A stretch of 64,000 bases of DNA, taken from Mactromeris polynyma. Taxonomy: Eukaryota > Mollusca > Bivalvia > Venerida > Mactridae. Below the pieces are notes generated by a model, which worked only from the letters and a program-made list of their open reading frames with translations, had not been told where the DNA came from and searched no databases. A program made the position numbers and the translations under genes. Positions 23,435-35,491 of the stretch are shown piece by piece; the stretch's first letter is position 1; each line of letters begins with the position of its first letter. The stretch is taken from the NCBI GenBank assembly GCA_032209605.1, contig JASFXZ010000033.1:898001-962000 (forward strand), read 5' to 3'.

Positions 23435-23652
23435 AGCCAGCGATATACTAAAGTGGCAACACACGCATAGCAACCAACAACATCATAATCATCACAATAC
23501 ATATCAATAACTTTCCCTTGATGAATGTTGCATTTTTCTGTAGGAAACGAGGCTAACTTCGGTGTCTGGTTTCCTTGTTGAGAAGTTGAAATATCAAGTA
23601 AACTGTGCTGTGCTCTTCAGACAAACGCTTGTCTCTACCACCCGACGCCATT

Positions 23653-24937
23653 TTAGACGAGAATATGCAACGGATAAACAGATAGATCACATGATACGAC
23701 TGCTCAAATCAAAGTCGTGCAGGTCGACCTAGTTTATGATTTATCGATATCAAAAACGTGACAATATCAAGTTAACAAACAAGGTATACATACCGTATAT
23801 TGACTTGCAACTTAATGATAAACACATTTGTTTACAAATTATATAACTTGTATTTCTGTCTATCAACAAACCGCCGTATGAAATAAAGTTCGAAGTCAGT
23901 GAAGACGCAGTTTTTTTCTTCTAATTTTAACTTTCGCATCTCCTCCATATAGCGCAATATATTAAGTGTAATTCCGTTTTTTTATTTGAAATTTAGTTTT
24001 GAATTTTAGTTTAGCATTATATGCAATAAGGTCTTTATATCTTTAGCAGATTTTATCAGTCAGTATGTCTTTCCCATATTGGTTTGTCTTGTCCGTTTTT
24101 TTGGTTATCTGTCCGTCCGTCCGTTTGATTCGACAGAAATGTTCATGATATCGAGACGATGTGCAGATCGCATGTACCAACTAGCTTGTTTAATGGTCAA
24201 GGTCATACTTACAGATCAAGGGTCATATGACTATATTTCTTGTTTCTCTCATATTAAATTCGAACCTTCTGTATCAGTTTTACAATTACTGACAAACTGC
24301 TGTGGGGGAGACACACGTTTTTGTTTCAAAAACAACCATCTCGTTTAAATATACTAGTATGCAGGTTGTCTGGTTTGGCGATCATCTCCCCCGATATGCG
24401 CGCAAACTTTTAAGACTTGTAAACTCTGAGCAGATGATAAAACACTTTGTCTACTATATGCGTAATAGTGTAGCTACCGAACATGATACTGCCTATTTAA
24501 CGAAAGATCTTTTTCATTGTTAGCAGTTTGACTGATTACGATTTCATATCTGAATTTGTAGATTCATGTGCTCAATTTTCAATACATTTAAACTCCATAG
24601 AGTGGGTAATATCCGTCTGTTAATATATTTTATCGTCTATATATTATATGAACACGTATATGTTTTCCAAAGATCTCATTTGACTCCCCTGATTAGAAGC
24701 AAAGATACACTAATTTCATAATAATAAGTAGCTACAGGAGTTGTCTCCTAAATCGTAGTAAACTAGAGTAAATATTTCTGTGTGAGTGAAGCTTGCGATT
24801 TTGTATTCCTCTTGTGTTGCTTTGTTCTCGTTGTTTCATTACATAAACATAACACCTATAAAGTTTCCCCGGGTCTGTTCATACTTATTTATTTTCTGGA
24901 ATCGGTGATGAAAAAAACGTTTTGCAATAAGCAATTG
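23653..24937. other. 5' flank of the broken gene with a degenerate repeat
   Basis: The flank is homologous to those of copies 2 and 3. At 24085-24260 it has 'gtccgtccgtccgttt', 'gatatcgagacgatgtgc' and 'ggtcaaggtcatac', relics of a bivalve-type repeat also found at 35.9-36.13 kb in the copy 3 flank. The insertion therefore predates that duplication. It ends at a transposon boundary. No gene. Confidence 0.6.
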
Positions 24938-25134
24938 ACCCTTCCTCAGATATTTGATTGACAGGCCGATTGGCCAATCAGATAACGGGATTTCGACACA
25001 CCCCCAGCAGCTCGCTTACCTTAGACAAACCTTAGACAAACAGGAAGAGATTACCGTGGGATAAAAAATAAGGTTTAATAGATTTCTGATGATTAAAGCA
25101 TTGTGATTATATTATATTATGTTAATATGTGACA

Positions 25135-25248
25135 ATGGTGAAAAGATGCAGCTACGGGTTTTATCATTCGGACAGCAGATATCCGGAGAGACTAGAAAAA
25201 ATGAAATATTTATTTATATCGGCTTTACTGGGAGGGTGCAGACATTAG
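25135..25248 (+). pseudogene. Possible THAP-like N terminus, decayed
   Basis: A 37-codon frame begins MVKRCSYGFYHSDSRYPERL. That recalls the start of THAP-like or transposon-derived zinc-finger proteins I associate with molluscs (MVKRC, then a second Cys). The expected second Cys appears replaced, and a stop follows soon after. It lies near the left end of the TIR element, where an N-terminal DNA-binding domain would sit. Recognition is from memory of the motif only. Confidence 0.35.
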
Positions 25249-26546
25249 AAATTAATTAAAAAGTATAGCCCTAGAAGATGAAGAAACACACTATTACAAC
25301 TTAAAATATGTTTGTTTTACATACATATGCAAGCAACAACATACTGTTAAACAATTTTACACTGAATAGCTAAATTCTTGCTTAATTATGTCATTCGAAT
25401 CAATAATTAGAAAGCGGTGAAGGTTTAGTTCGCAACACTATCCATCTCATCTACTGGTTTTAATAAGTTGCAATTTATATAAATGTCTGATATGATCAAT
25501 ATATCTGCAGGTTGAATGAACATTATATTATTTTGATAAACAACAATATTTGACTTTTACCAGCATTGAGGTAAGTAGGGCTATTTGGATATTTCATTTG
25601 CTTAGTGTGGACATTGCTTTATAAATTAGTTATAAAGGTCTAATTAGTAAAACTAAAATGCTCATAATCAATTATAAAATCAATAATTGTTGACATTAAA
25701 AAATAGTATAGTCATAAACATATGCAGAAAAAATATTTTTAGTTTAGTTTAATACAAGTGAAAAATGTAAATACCGGTGATTTACTGGTATTGGTTACTC
25801 ACTGTTGAGTAGGACTATTTCTTTCAAACGTAATTTATAAGAGTTAGAAAAGTTCTGATTTCTTCATTATTTCATTTACTATAGTGTTTAGAGTTTATGA
25901 TAGGACAGAAATTAGTAATAAATCATGTTTAAACCCTAAACATTACACCTATGTTGAATTAAGTTCTTAAATAATAAACACATTTTAGAGCATTCAACAC
26001 AGATCTCGACCTGATCAATGGTCTTTCAGTTTAAGTCTATAAAAATATTTGACACTTCTGTTCTCAACTGTACTGTATATAATGTGTCAGATGGTAACAG
26101 GAAACACTAATTGGATGTATATTGGATTCCAACTGGGGCAGACAAAGAGAAATGCTAATTAGGGGTCTGGACAAGATTGATATCTAGATAGTGCACACGG
26201 GGGACAATATTGTTTATTGCGTAATATTATATAATTTTTCCGAGCCAAACTTTGCCTTGTTTCTTTAAGCCATAATTTCTGGAAATTTTAGAAATATGTG
26301 TTGAATGATTTATTGATGATTTGAGAAATAATCCTAATATAGTAATGTCTGTCCACTGTATTTATTAAACATACTAGTTTTTCAATTTCAATGCAAAATA
26401 TTTTCCACATGGACTTTTACCAAATATTTTTGATGTCAGATTATAATAGACATTACAAAATATCCTCATATTATCCAAAAGATGTCAATTTTGTGCATTT
26501 TTTGTGGCTGTAGTATAAAATATGTCCATTCGAATAAGACGCTTAG

Positions 26547-26732
26547 CTATGATGTTGATTTTCCTAACATCATTTTTGGTCTGACACAGACGGTTTTGAG
26601 TACTAATTTCTTATCAGGAAACCAGACAGGCGTAAAATGCAGAGTCAAAGTTTGATCACGAAGATGATTCAACGCAAAATCGCTCTGAAGACACCCCAAA
26701 ATTACATTACGTTTATTGTTGTCGGTCGCCAT
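26547..26732 (-). other. Unassigned small ORF inside the TIR element
   Basis: A 61-codon minus-strand frame (MATDNNKRNVILGC...) sits just inside the right terminus. The start context is reasonable and it ends beside a GT-containing 'gttagg' site, so it could be a first exon running inward. I do not recognise the protein and assign no function. Confidence 0.25.
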
Positions 26733-26820
26733 TTTGTAAAGCGCTTGTCTAACATAGTTACAACGAGCACCAGTTGCTAAGGTGGGCGTGGCTACAGTGC
26801 GAATGAGGAAGGGTCAATTG

Positions 26821-27925
26821 AAAGCCCGTCTTCTAAAAATTTGAAATTGTTCATGTACATTTCTGCTTTGTGTATGCATGTGTTTATGATGCATATTTTC
26901 CACACTTAATTGTTGAATTGTAAAAGAGAGAGACTAACATTCATTTTCAAATAACAACCAATTGAAGGGCTTTTCTAACATAAGGTGGTTTTTCCCATAA
27001 CAACCCAAATGACGTGAACCGTCTGACCCTGTACAACTCAGCGTACGATTTTATGTCTTATTTTTTCCGTTTTTGCCGTCTTAACGTTGAAACACATATT
27101 GACGATATTAATGTCGTATATTTTGAACTGTATAAGTGGTATTTAATGTGCTTGACTTCTTACTATCAAACGTCTGCTTTGCAAGCAATGTTCCAATTAA
27201 TATGAAGACAGCTCTTTTTTACAAGTTTATTCAAGATGATAAAACACAACTCGCTGCATAAAATGTTTTACCAAATTAACTATTACACAAAGTACAATTG
27301 TATAATTAAAGATATTTTCAGAGAACCACGATACATCTTGAACAAATGAGAAAAATGCTTGTAAAAACTACATGTTGAAACGCAGAAGTAATTCTGTACA
27401 ATTGTATAATATAACATGTTTTCAGAAAAGCACGAAGTAATTTTACGCAAATTTTATTTCTAATATGTCTAAAAGGTTTATATATCAATTACATGACATC
27501 TTGAATAAGAGATAAAAATGATTGTTAACACTACATGTTGAACAACTCAGAAGTAATTCTGTTAATGATAAGGACACTTTAATTAAAATAACAATAAGCA
27601 GTGGCAGAAACTTCCCGAAAGAGAAATCAGGGGATTCCCCCCACACTGCTTCCTGATCGAGAAGAATGTTACCACAGTCGGACCTCGTTTATTCGACAAC
27701 CTTCTGTTTGTATACTTAGTATCATCCCAATTAAATAACAGGTCCCGATGTATCTTCTTAGGCACGTAGCATTGAAATGGGCTATTCGAAACTATGTATT
27801 ATTCGATATATAATTTTGGACCCGATGAATTCAAATGAACGATGTCTGACTGTATATTCAGTTTCTTTTTAAATTCCCGTTCGGGAAGCATAACGTCGCT
27901 TAACGTCTGTAGTGGGTAACACTAA
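26821..27925. other. Continuation of the broken gene's 5' flank
   Basis: After the transposon the flank resumes and matches 14440-15130 and 36715-38220, for example 'ttcccgttcgggaagca' and 'aagtatgttac'. No gene is supported; short frames are not conserved. Confidence 0.55.
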
Positions 27926-27932
27926 GTAAAAT

Positions 27933-28896
27933 CAGGGCTAGTACATACCGGGTTATGAATCAGACTATATAACGCTATCTCTTATCGATTTATCCTGCCT
28001 CGGCTCGCCTTTACCTATGCGTAAATTTTACGATATGGTAGATAACACGCTCTAAGCAGACGACGTGTTTATGTGTAAATATTTGTATACTGATAATTAA
28101 TTGCTATATTTGATATAACAAAGAAATGATGATTTAGGAAAAATACCATCTTAAGTAAGACAGTATACTGTTATTTAAATTCTCACATGGTAATGGCATA
28201 TCAAATCCTAATTGACAAATTCAGTGAACTTTCAAAAGAAAAAATATCAGTTTTCAGACAAATAAAAAAGCACTTAAAAGTACTATTATGCGATTTCTGT
28301 TACCTGCATAGCACCAAACCGTCTTTATTTTGCATAAAAACACTAAAATCTTATGTGATACAAGGCGTATTAGGCTGCCATTCTTCACATAATCATGGAC
28401 GTAATTTTTTCGCATTACGCGAAAATTGGCCAAACTCACTGATTCTTTCTAAATATCTGGACAATTTGAGCACTTATGACCTAGTGCAAAGCACAAAATT
28501 AAATATGATATTTGTGTTTTCTAGTAATTGAACAGTTTTAATTGCTTAATTATACCATTATAACACTTACACAATACTACATAAAAGAAAATTGACCGTC
28601 CGCCATTGTTTTTCACAAGTCTGGTCGCTCACATTCGAATCGTTAATTAGGAATTAATTACGCATAGCGAGGTCTTAAATATATACATATCAACGAAGCA
28701 ATATATATTTCATCCAGAAAAATCAATAAAGTTGCAAAAGAATGCGTTTTAATTAGTTGAGTTTACATTTTGTCTGCGCTATAACAAAACATTAATTTGC
28801 AAATGGCACCCGATGTGTAGTGAGTCACGTGCTCATCCGAGGCATGATAAACTACGGTACACCGTCTGATTCATAACCCGGTATGTACTAGCCCTG
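27933..28896. mobile_element. 964-bp non-autonomous DNA transposon (MITE) with 33-bp TIRs
   Basis: The left end CAGGGCTAGTACATACCGGG and following 13 bases are repeated exactly, inverted, at the right end, giving 33 bp of perfect TIR. Both ends are flanked by the 7-bp direct repeat 'gtaaaat' (27926-27932, 28897-28903). A paralogous empty site at about 39638 reads 'cagtaaaatgtagg' without the element. A 114-codon plus-strand frame (28187-28531) lies inside, but I recognise nothing in it. A CAGGG terminus with 7-8 bp duplications points to hAT- or P-like elements; superfamily uncertain. Confidence 0.88.
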
Positions 28897-28903
28897 GTAA
28901 AAT

Positions 28904-29869
28904 GTAGATGCGTCTCAATAACAGATACATGATGATTACATCAATACACACAATTAATTTAATTATTTCAACGTAGTATTACGAATTTATAGACGTATGT
29001 AGTTATTATAAATGATGAGAGAGAATAAGTTGCTACAGGAAACGCCACATGCATAAGACAATGCGTCCCGTCATAAACCTCCGGGAATACAACATTCAAG
29101 GAAACATCAGGCATTTGAGGTGATGCACGGGTTAATACGCAATGGATCAGGGGCGCAAAGAATGGCCTGGCCGACCACTGAATCCCGATCAGGAATATGT
29201 TCTTACCGTATATTTAGATTCTTAATCCCAGTTCGAGAAGCAAAACTTTCTGGTCAACCTATAACACAAATCTTTTTGACAAAAAGTTAAATTTGAGATA
29301 AACCAACAACAACTAATTTTACACTAATTTCATGACAAATATTGCATCATAATACTGTATAAGAGGCAAATTTTGCAAAATGCGGAAATATGGAAATTTC
29401 CCAATAACAGAAATATAAAATTGTGTATGATCATTTCACACACAATTTTCCTACTACATTGTAAATGTTCTTTATAAGAATTCCATGTACTATTAGGAAC
29501 GATATGTATGAAATGACTGGATATCTGTAGCGGGTAACATTCAATAAAGTTTAGTTGGGTCTCAATAAAGGAGGCATAATAATTACATTTATATACTAGT
29601 ACACAATTAATTAAATAATTTTAAAGGAGATTTACTAGTGTCCAAACCTGTGAATTAAAGTTTTAGAGATATGGAATTTATCAACCCGACACATTACAAA
29701 TGAAAACACAATTTGAAAAAAACTACACAACTCAATTGTTTGTTATAACAGTGACATGGAACTTTACTGAATGCTGTAAAACCCAATTAGGAAATAGAAA
29801 TCACTGAATTAGATATGGACACTCTCTATGTGCCTATGGTGAGTACCGCTTAGATTCTATTTATACGTT
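28904..29869. other. 3' flank of copy 3, with an R1 fragment
   Basis: An R1 piece at about 29025-29215 begins 'gagagaataagttgctacag' and is cut off after 'gaatggcctggccgaccact'. The remainder aligns with the 3' flank of copy 1 and with 38.3-38.5 kb. No gene. Confidence 0.6.
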
Positions 29870-32800
29870 TCACTCTAAATCGAACATTTTTATTTTGTCA
29901 CTTTCCTCCATGTTTACAAACAGTTTGCGAAAGTTTCGATGGAAAAACAATGCCATAGGGTTCTGGATGCCGTCTTCTTTCTTCACGATCACTCTCATCT
30001 TTGTACCATCGTATCTTAATTGCACCACATTGTCTGAATACTTACCTGCAGCGAATACATTCCCTCTCCCATCAATACACACTCCTAGTGCTCCATTAAT
30101 ATCAGGATCTTTGATTGTAGCGATATGATTTCCTTTCTTATCAAAGCACACTAACCCATCAAAACCACCAACAAACATATAATCTTCACTTTCACATAAT
30201 GCGATTTGCGTAGCGAACGTAAACAGTTTATTTCCACTGTTGTATTCAGATATAGTTTGTAACAATGTACCAACGATGTCGTACACGTATACTGAAAAAC
30301 CATTATCAGACACATATAGTTTATTATCCATGTAAGCGACATGGTAACATTTATGATTCAGTTTCATTTGTCTTGATAGTGTCATAGTTTGTCCTACAGA
30401 TACAAACTGTATCATTTTATTACTATAGCATGCCACAGCAACCTCATTGTTATTCACACAACATACACCTCGTATGTCATACGGTATATCAATGTGATCT
30501 ACAACAGACATCTGCTCAATGTCTACACGTTTCAGTTTTTGATTAGCATAATCTACAATGATCAATTCGTTATCTTCTAAAGGACAACATCCTCTTAATC
30601 TGCATGTGCTAGTATCGCTTGGTATCCTAGCCACAATATCTCGACATTGCTTAATTCTGTAAGGTGTGTTTTTCTTCTGTGTTTTAACTTTCACCTGACC
30701 AAGATTTTTGGTTTGTTGAAGAAATTTGTTTATAGATGTGTCTGTAACAAACGAAAACACATCGTCCCCTGTGAATGTTTCGAGCTCTTCTTTAGATGTT
30801 CTAATATCGTCTTGTTCCTTCGTGATAGTTGAAGAAACGAGTTTTGAGCAGACAAACTTTTGTGATTTGTTGCCTTCAGCTCGTCGGATTTTCTCACCAA
30901 GCTCTACAAATTTGTCAAGACTAGATTCTATTGTTCCATTGGCATTTAATAGGTTAGCCTTCAGTTGTTCGTAAAGTGATTGAACTTCGCCCTTAGCGTC
31001 TTCATCAAGGCGATCAAGTTTGGCATCGGTTTCCCTTCTGTGTTCGGTGATTGCAAGCAATGAATTTTGCTTGGCACGTTCTAAATTCTGAAGATAGATA
31101 TTGTTGGAGTTTTGTAGTGTGGACTTTAAACTTTCCGTGAATGTCTGCAGGTCTTTGAAAGTTTTCTGAAATTCCCCATCTTTGGTGATCTGATCTACAT
31201 CAGTTGGGATTGAATGCATCTCGGTGCAATTTCTGAAAGTAAACATTGTGTACGAACTGACAAAAGATGAGTGCAGGTTTTTACAACAGTTCAACTTGCT
31301 TGAACTATATTTAGCTCTTGTATAACTTCAACTAGGTGTCGGTTCTTACAGTATGTATACATATTATATCTAAACACGTTATTATAGTTATGAATTACAT
31401 TTATAACGATCAAAGACATTTGAGGACCGAGGTAAAGATGGCAAAGTCAATAAAAACTGCATAAGCACTTTGTGTCGACAACTAGTGAATGATTACTGCG
31501 AATGTAAACGTTTCTTATCTTGGTGATAAAGTAAATTTAGATTTGAAGAGTTAATTATACTCATATCCTGTGTGCATCTGATTTGTATTTGGCGATAATA
31601 TTCAGTTTCAAAAGGCGTTCCCTAAGCGTCTCTCCTTAAAAGTAGACAGCTTAATTTTTATGATTATGATCACAAAAGCATTACAAATTTCTTCTCTTCT
31701 CGGTTGTTAACAATAATTTCACATCATTACTTGTGGTTTTGATTTTTTTTGACATCTCATGATATACGGCACTCATGAACATATACATAATTAAAAACCT
31801 AAACCCGCGTCCACTAAACAAAATTTTGCACAATGAATTAACACTAGCTTTGGTGTTGTAAACATGAAATATGATATGTCGGTAAAATTGTAGATATACA
31901 TGTATGTGCATATCGTTCGTATCTGACGATAAACGAATAATAAATTTCCAAAAAGACTAGTTTGTACATTTTAGATAAAATGTTGCAGATATATGTGCAA
32001 AACACTCGTATGTAACGATAAGCTAATACATATAATAGTAGATTGTTCTACTTTTGGGGTTCAAGCTTTTATTATTTTTGTTTATCTTATGTAAGGTTTA
32101 AATCGTTTAAAACTATTGAGATATCAGTACTTGCATTGAGAGTCAATTTGAAATAGAATAGTGTTAAATTCAATATTTAGTCGGGTAAAACACAATAAAG
32201 GGAACAGTAAGGTTGCACTTGAGGTCAAAAATAAAGGTCAACACAATAGAAAAAAAAATGTGATCCTGAATAAGTAATGCTTGAAATTTGTAAAACTCAT
32301 TCGGTTTGTGGAAAAAACAATGAGAAATGTTTTATATTCTACTTTGTATGGGGTTAGGTAAGTGCTAGTTACGGACACTACTTGTAAAATTAACCTCTGG
32401 AAATGTATACCTTTAATGAACATTACCAAGTGTTTTGCAAAATTATAATTCCAATACAATTAATTAACAAAATATCAACCAAACAAATCATAGGAAAAAA
32501 GTTATAACTTTTACATTCTGCAAAATTATACCCCCATTCTTGATTAGTGAAAAAATGATTATTGTAAGAACAGCACAACTCTTAAAATGAAAGACTTTAT
32601 ACATGTAGCCCATCAAAATCATCAAGTATTGACCTATGATTCATGGGAATATAATCAATATATAAATCACAGAAGAAAATGTATTTCTTACGTAAATTGT
32701 ATTTAAAATGAACTTGGTAAGTTATTTGAGTTACGGACACTACATTGATCTGATGTTTTATAATTTACTCAATATGAATAACTTTTCATAGGTAACATAT

Positions 32801-35491
32801 TAAATTATGTATTTTCTTTATAATGTTTACATTTTTTAACAACAGAATGCGGCTTGATTGAAAATAAATATATGTAATTAAAGGTTATTACAATGTAGAC
32901 ATACATGACATGTTGACATGGATGGGACCAGGTTTTTCATTTCATCTCTGAAGTAAAACCTTAAACATATCTAAACAAAGTAGGTGCTATGCACTTAAAG
33001 GAATGATAAAAAAATATATTTCTGAAACAAAAATCCTTAGAATTACATTAGTTAATTAGAAAAAAAGAAATACTGATGGTTACGGACACTACACTCGGGC
33101 TTCTTTTTCCAACAATTTTCTAAAAATAACATTCTTCTGTGAATAAAAGGATAGTCATTTCTACAGAATTTCATGAAAAGTATGTTTTTCTATCATAACA
33201 CACTACCTGAATTGTAGATAAAACAAAAATAAAGCATAATTTACCTTCAAATATACTTGAGTTCATAAAATTAACTTTTAAGTGTATTTCATAAAATGTC
33301 ATAAACTAATGTCAAGTACAGATCTTTTACAAATATACATGCTAGTATATATGGTATAAATTAATTGGAGGGAGGAAAAACATGAAATTTTGAAAAATGA
33401 AAAAGATATTTAATTTTTAAGCCCTAGACATAAAAAATTCCCTGGGTTACGGACACTACAAAATAATCTGAAGATATAAACATCATAAAAATAATTTTGA
33501 AGATGAATTTTCTTAACCTAACATTACAAAAGAACTCATCTTTTGAGTTTATGACAAACTGATACCAAAATGGGGGTTTTACAATAAGATTTTCCGGCTT
33601 CAAATTAGTACTTCAAGGTTTACTATCAGCTCAAATATTTTAAGCAGTTAACTGTTTTCATCATTTTTTTTAATTTTTAATCAAACAATTATGATGATAC
33701 AGCGAAGCAGACATCATATAATCTAGAAATTCAGCCATTTTTGATGAAATAAAGATATTTATAATATCATGGTTACGGACACTACATCATTTTTGTAGTG
33801 TCCGTAACCACATTTTCATTTATACTGACTAAATTCTGATAAGAAGGTGCAAAATTTTGTTATTATGTTAGTGTTAAGTGTCAAATCTATAAGGAAAAAT
33901 AGCTTATTGTTTACTGTAGCTATTCTTTCTAGCTGGTTACGGACACTACACTTTTTTGAAAAATATTTTTTTCTACTTTGAAAATTTCTAAATTATTCTA
34001 TATGAATCATAACCTTTATATAACTGTATTTAATTTTAGTATTGTTATATTTGAGTATGTTGAAATATATTTTTAAGGAAAAATCATGCTATTAATTTTA
34101 TTTTCAGAGCCATAAATGATCAACACTTAATAAATTGAAAAATGTATAACGAAGCACCACTTTTACAATTCTGCATGTTAAATTGCTAAATTAGCTCTGA
34201 TTTTCGTAAAGTTGGAATCGATTTAATCGTCATTAAATAATCTATAAATGATAACATGGGAAAAGAACATTACACTTACAGTTTAGAAGATTTTTAAGGT
34301 AAAAATAATGTAAATTTTGAAGCGCAACCGCATAACGTCTGAAAATGACCATTTTTGGATCACTTATCTCACTGGTGTTCAAAAACTATTCAAGATAGAA
34401 TCTTAAAATTTTGCGTGAGGCTAAAGGATTCAATGTCAAATATTAAAAACAGAAAACTGGCTCCCTTCTGTACTTAAGTTAGCTGTAGAGCTTATATAAC
34501 AAAGACCAATTGTAAATGTCCCCGTTATTGTGTTTCACCCGAGTGCTTATAAATATAAACCATTTTGGACTCCTGGGTCTATAATATTTAAAGACAGACT
34601 AAATTATCCCAGGGAACGCCACATGCACAAGACAATGCCTTCCCACAAAGACCCACACGAAAATAAAAACATTGCGATATTGTTCAAGGAATGTATTTTT
34701 AAATGCACGCCATCTTGCGATGAGTGATTATTATGTACAATTGCGTTTAGCATCATAATTTGCTCATAAATCTTTAGTATTTTTCAAGGAGTCTTGTAGA
34801 ATGAAACCGTCTCTCTAACAAGCATCGAAGCTTTATTCACTTTTTTCATCTTGAAATAAATGCATATTATGGTGAAACACTTGATTACTTAGAGTTTTAG
34901 ATAACAAATAATGCGGCTGTCCCACATGTGCTCGGCGTGTGGTTTGATCCGAAACATGTGCTAGTACTAAATATGGTATTAATATTCGTAATATCGTCCG
35001 AACATCATAATATTTACCCTGATATAATATTGGGGAAACACTGACTCATAATATATGAAAGTATAATTATGTGAAGAAAACCAAGCCTCGCACCGATCAC
35101 ATGTGGTACAACTGTTTTATCGTATACTGAGTCGGCTATGAATTAAAACTTACCTGTGATCAATGATGATACACGTACTGCAACCGACAACATCGTGATC
35201 ACCACAATACATATCAATAACTTTCCCTTGATGAATGCTGCATTTTTCTGTAGGAAACGAGGGTAACTGTGGTGTCTGGTCTCCGTGTTGAGAAGTTGAT
35301 CTATCCAGTAAACTATGTTCTCTTAATGTAGGATATTTCGTGTGATTTGAGACACAGAACTTACAACAATATCCTTTACATTCAACACAATATCTAATTC
35401 CTTCTCTTGTGACATTCTCTTCAGCACAAGATGTACATAAATAGTCAAATGTCTCATCAGACATACCCTCGTCTCTACCACCCGACGCCAT
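29870..35491 (-). CDS. TRIM-like protein: B-box 1, B-box 2, coiled coil, NHL-like propeller (intact copy 3)
   Basis: The gene is complement(join(29870..31232,35154..35491)), 566 aa. Donor AG|GTAAG and acceptor TTTACTTTCAG are as in the other copies, phase 2, restoring R113. The frame extends to 31294 through intron sequence only. All B-box ligands are kept; the N terminus reads MASGGRDEGMSDETFDYLC. The coiled coil and propeller are full length, ending KMFDLE. The 3921-nt intron is the longest in the array because a 2360-bp TIR element (32182-34541) and an R1 fragment were inserted; splice sites are intact. A propeller stretch around IEQMSVVDHIDIPYDIRGVC is almost identical to the fourth copy, suggesting recent gene conversion. 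Function inferred as for copy 1. Confidence 0.88.
32182..34541. mobile_element. 2360-bp TIR transposon in the intron of copy 3
   Basis: Left end CGGGTAAAACACAATAA and right end (reverse complement) CGGGTGAAACACAATAA form TIRs, flanked by 'agt' on both sides (32179-32181, 34542-34544). The homologous intron of copy 1 reads 'caatattttgtgcttata' uninterrupted at this point (about 4384-4402), giving the empty site. The element is very AT-rich, has no long frame, and carries a spaced 14-mer array. A 3-bp target duplication and CGGGT ends do not let me assign a superfamily. Confidence 0.85.
32368..33949. repeat. Spaced array of the 14-mer GTTACGGACACTAC
   Basis: Six exact direct copies start at 32368, 32730, 33079, 33446, 33772 and 33936, with one inverted copy at 33795-33808. 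The 33772 copy and the inverted copy form a near-perfect hairpin. Spacings are 362, 349, 367, 326 and 164 bp. The intervening AT-rich DNA shows no obvious similarity between intervals, so this is not an ordinary tandem repeat. Confidence 0.9.
34600..34705 (+). repeat. R1 fragment in the intron of copy 3
   Basis: The fragment reads 'cccagggaacgccacatgca', then 'gccttcccacaaagaccc'; only the R1 head is present. Confidence 0.6.

Larger units (their letters stand above)
19349..23652 (-). pseudogene. Broken TRIM-like gene interrupted by a LINE
   Basis: Pieces in gene order are as follows. Exon 1 at about 23652-23435 has the ATG and the PSFPTEKC-like region, but B-box 1 is deleted from just after the start and the splice donor is lost. 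An intron at about 21810-23434 follows. Exon 2 begins near 21805 (RNCYDIHSFPDDVDK, then coiled-coil start to about 21520). The rest of the coiled coil is missing, and a plus-strand LINE fragment fills 20071-21460. The propeller resumes at about 20070 and runs to 19349 in shifted frames (LSEVDHIDLPYSTNGVC; later FGVCIDVRGNIVVAG) and ends KIFDLE. It cannot make the family protein. Confidence 0.88.
24938..26814. mobile_element. 1877-bp DNA transposon remnant with TIRs and a THAP-like start
   Basis: Ends are ACCCTTCCTCA on the left and TGAGGAAGGGT on the right, flanked on both sides by 'caattg' (24932-24937, 26815-26820). Because CAATTG is itself a palindrome, it may be a 6-bp target duplication or part of the terminal repeat. 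The homologous flanks of copies 2 and 3 lack this 1.9 kb, which supports insertion. Inside are a short frame at 25135 and a minus-strand frame at 26547-26732. There is no complete transposase. Confidence 0.7.
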
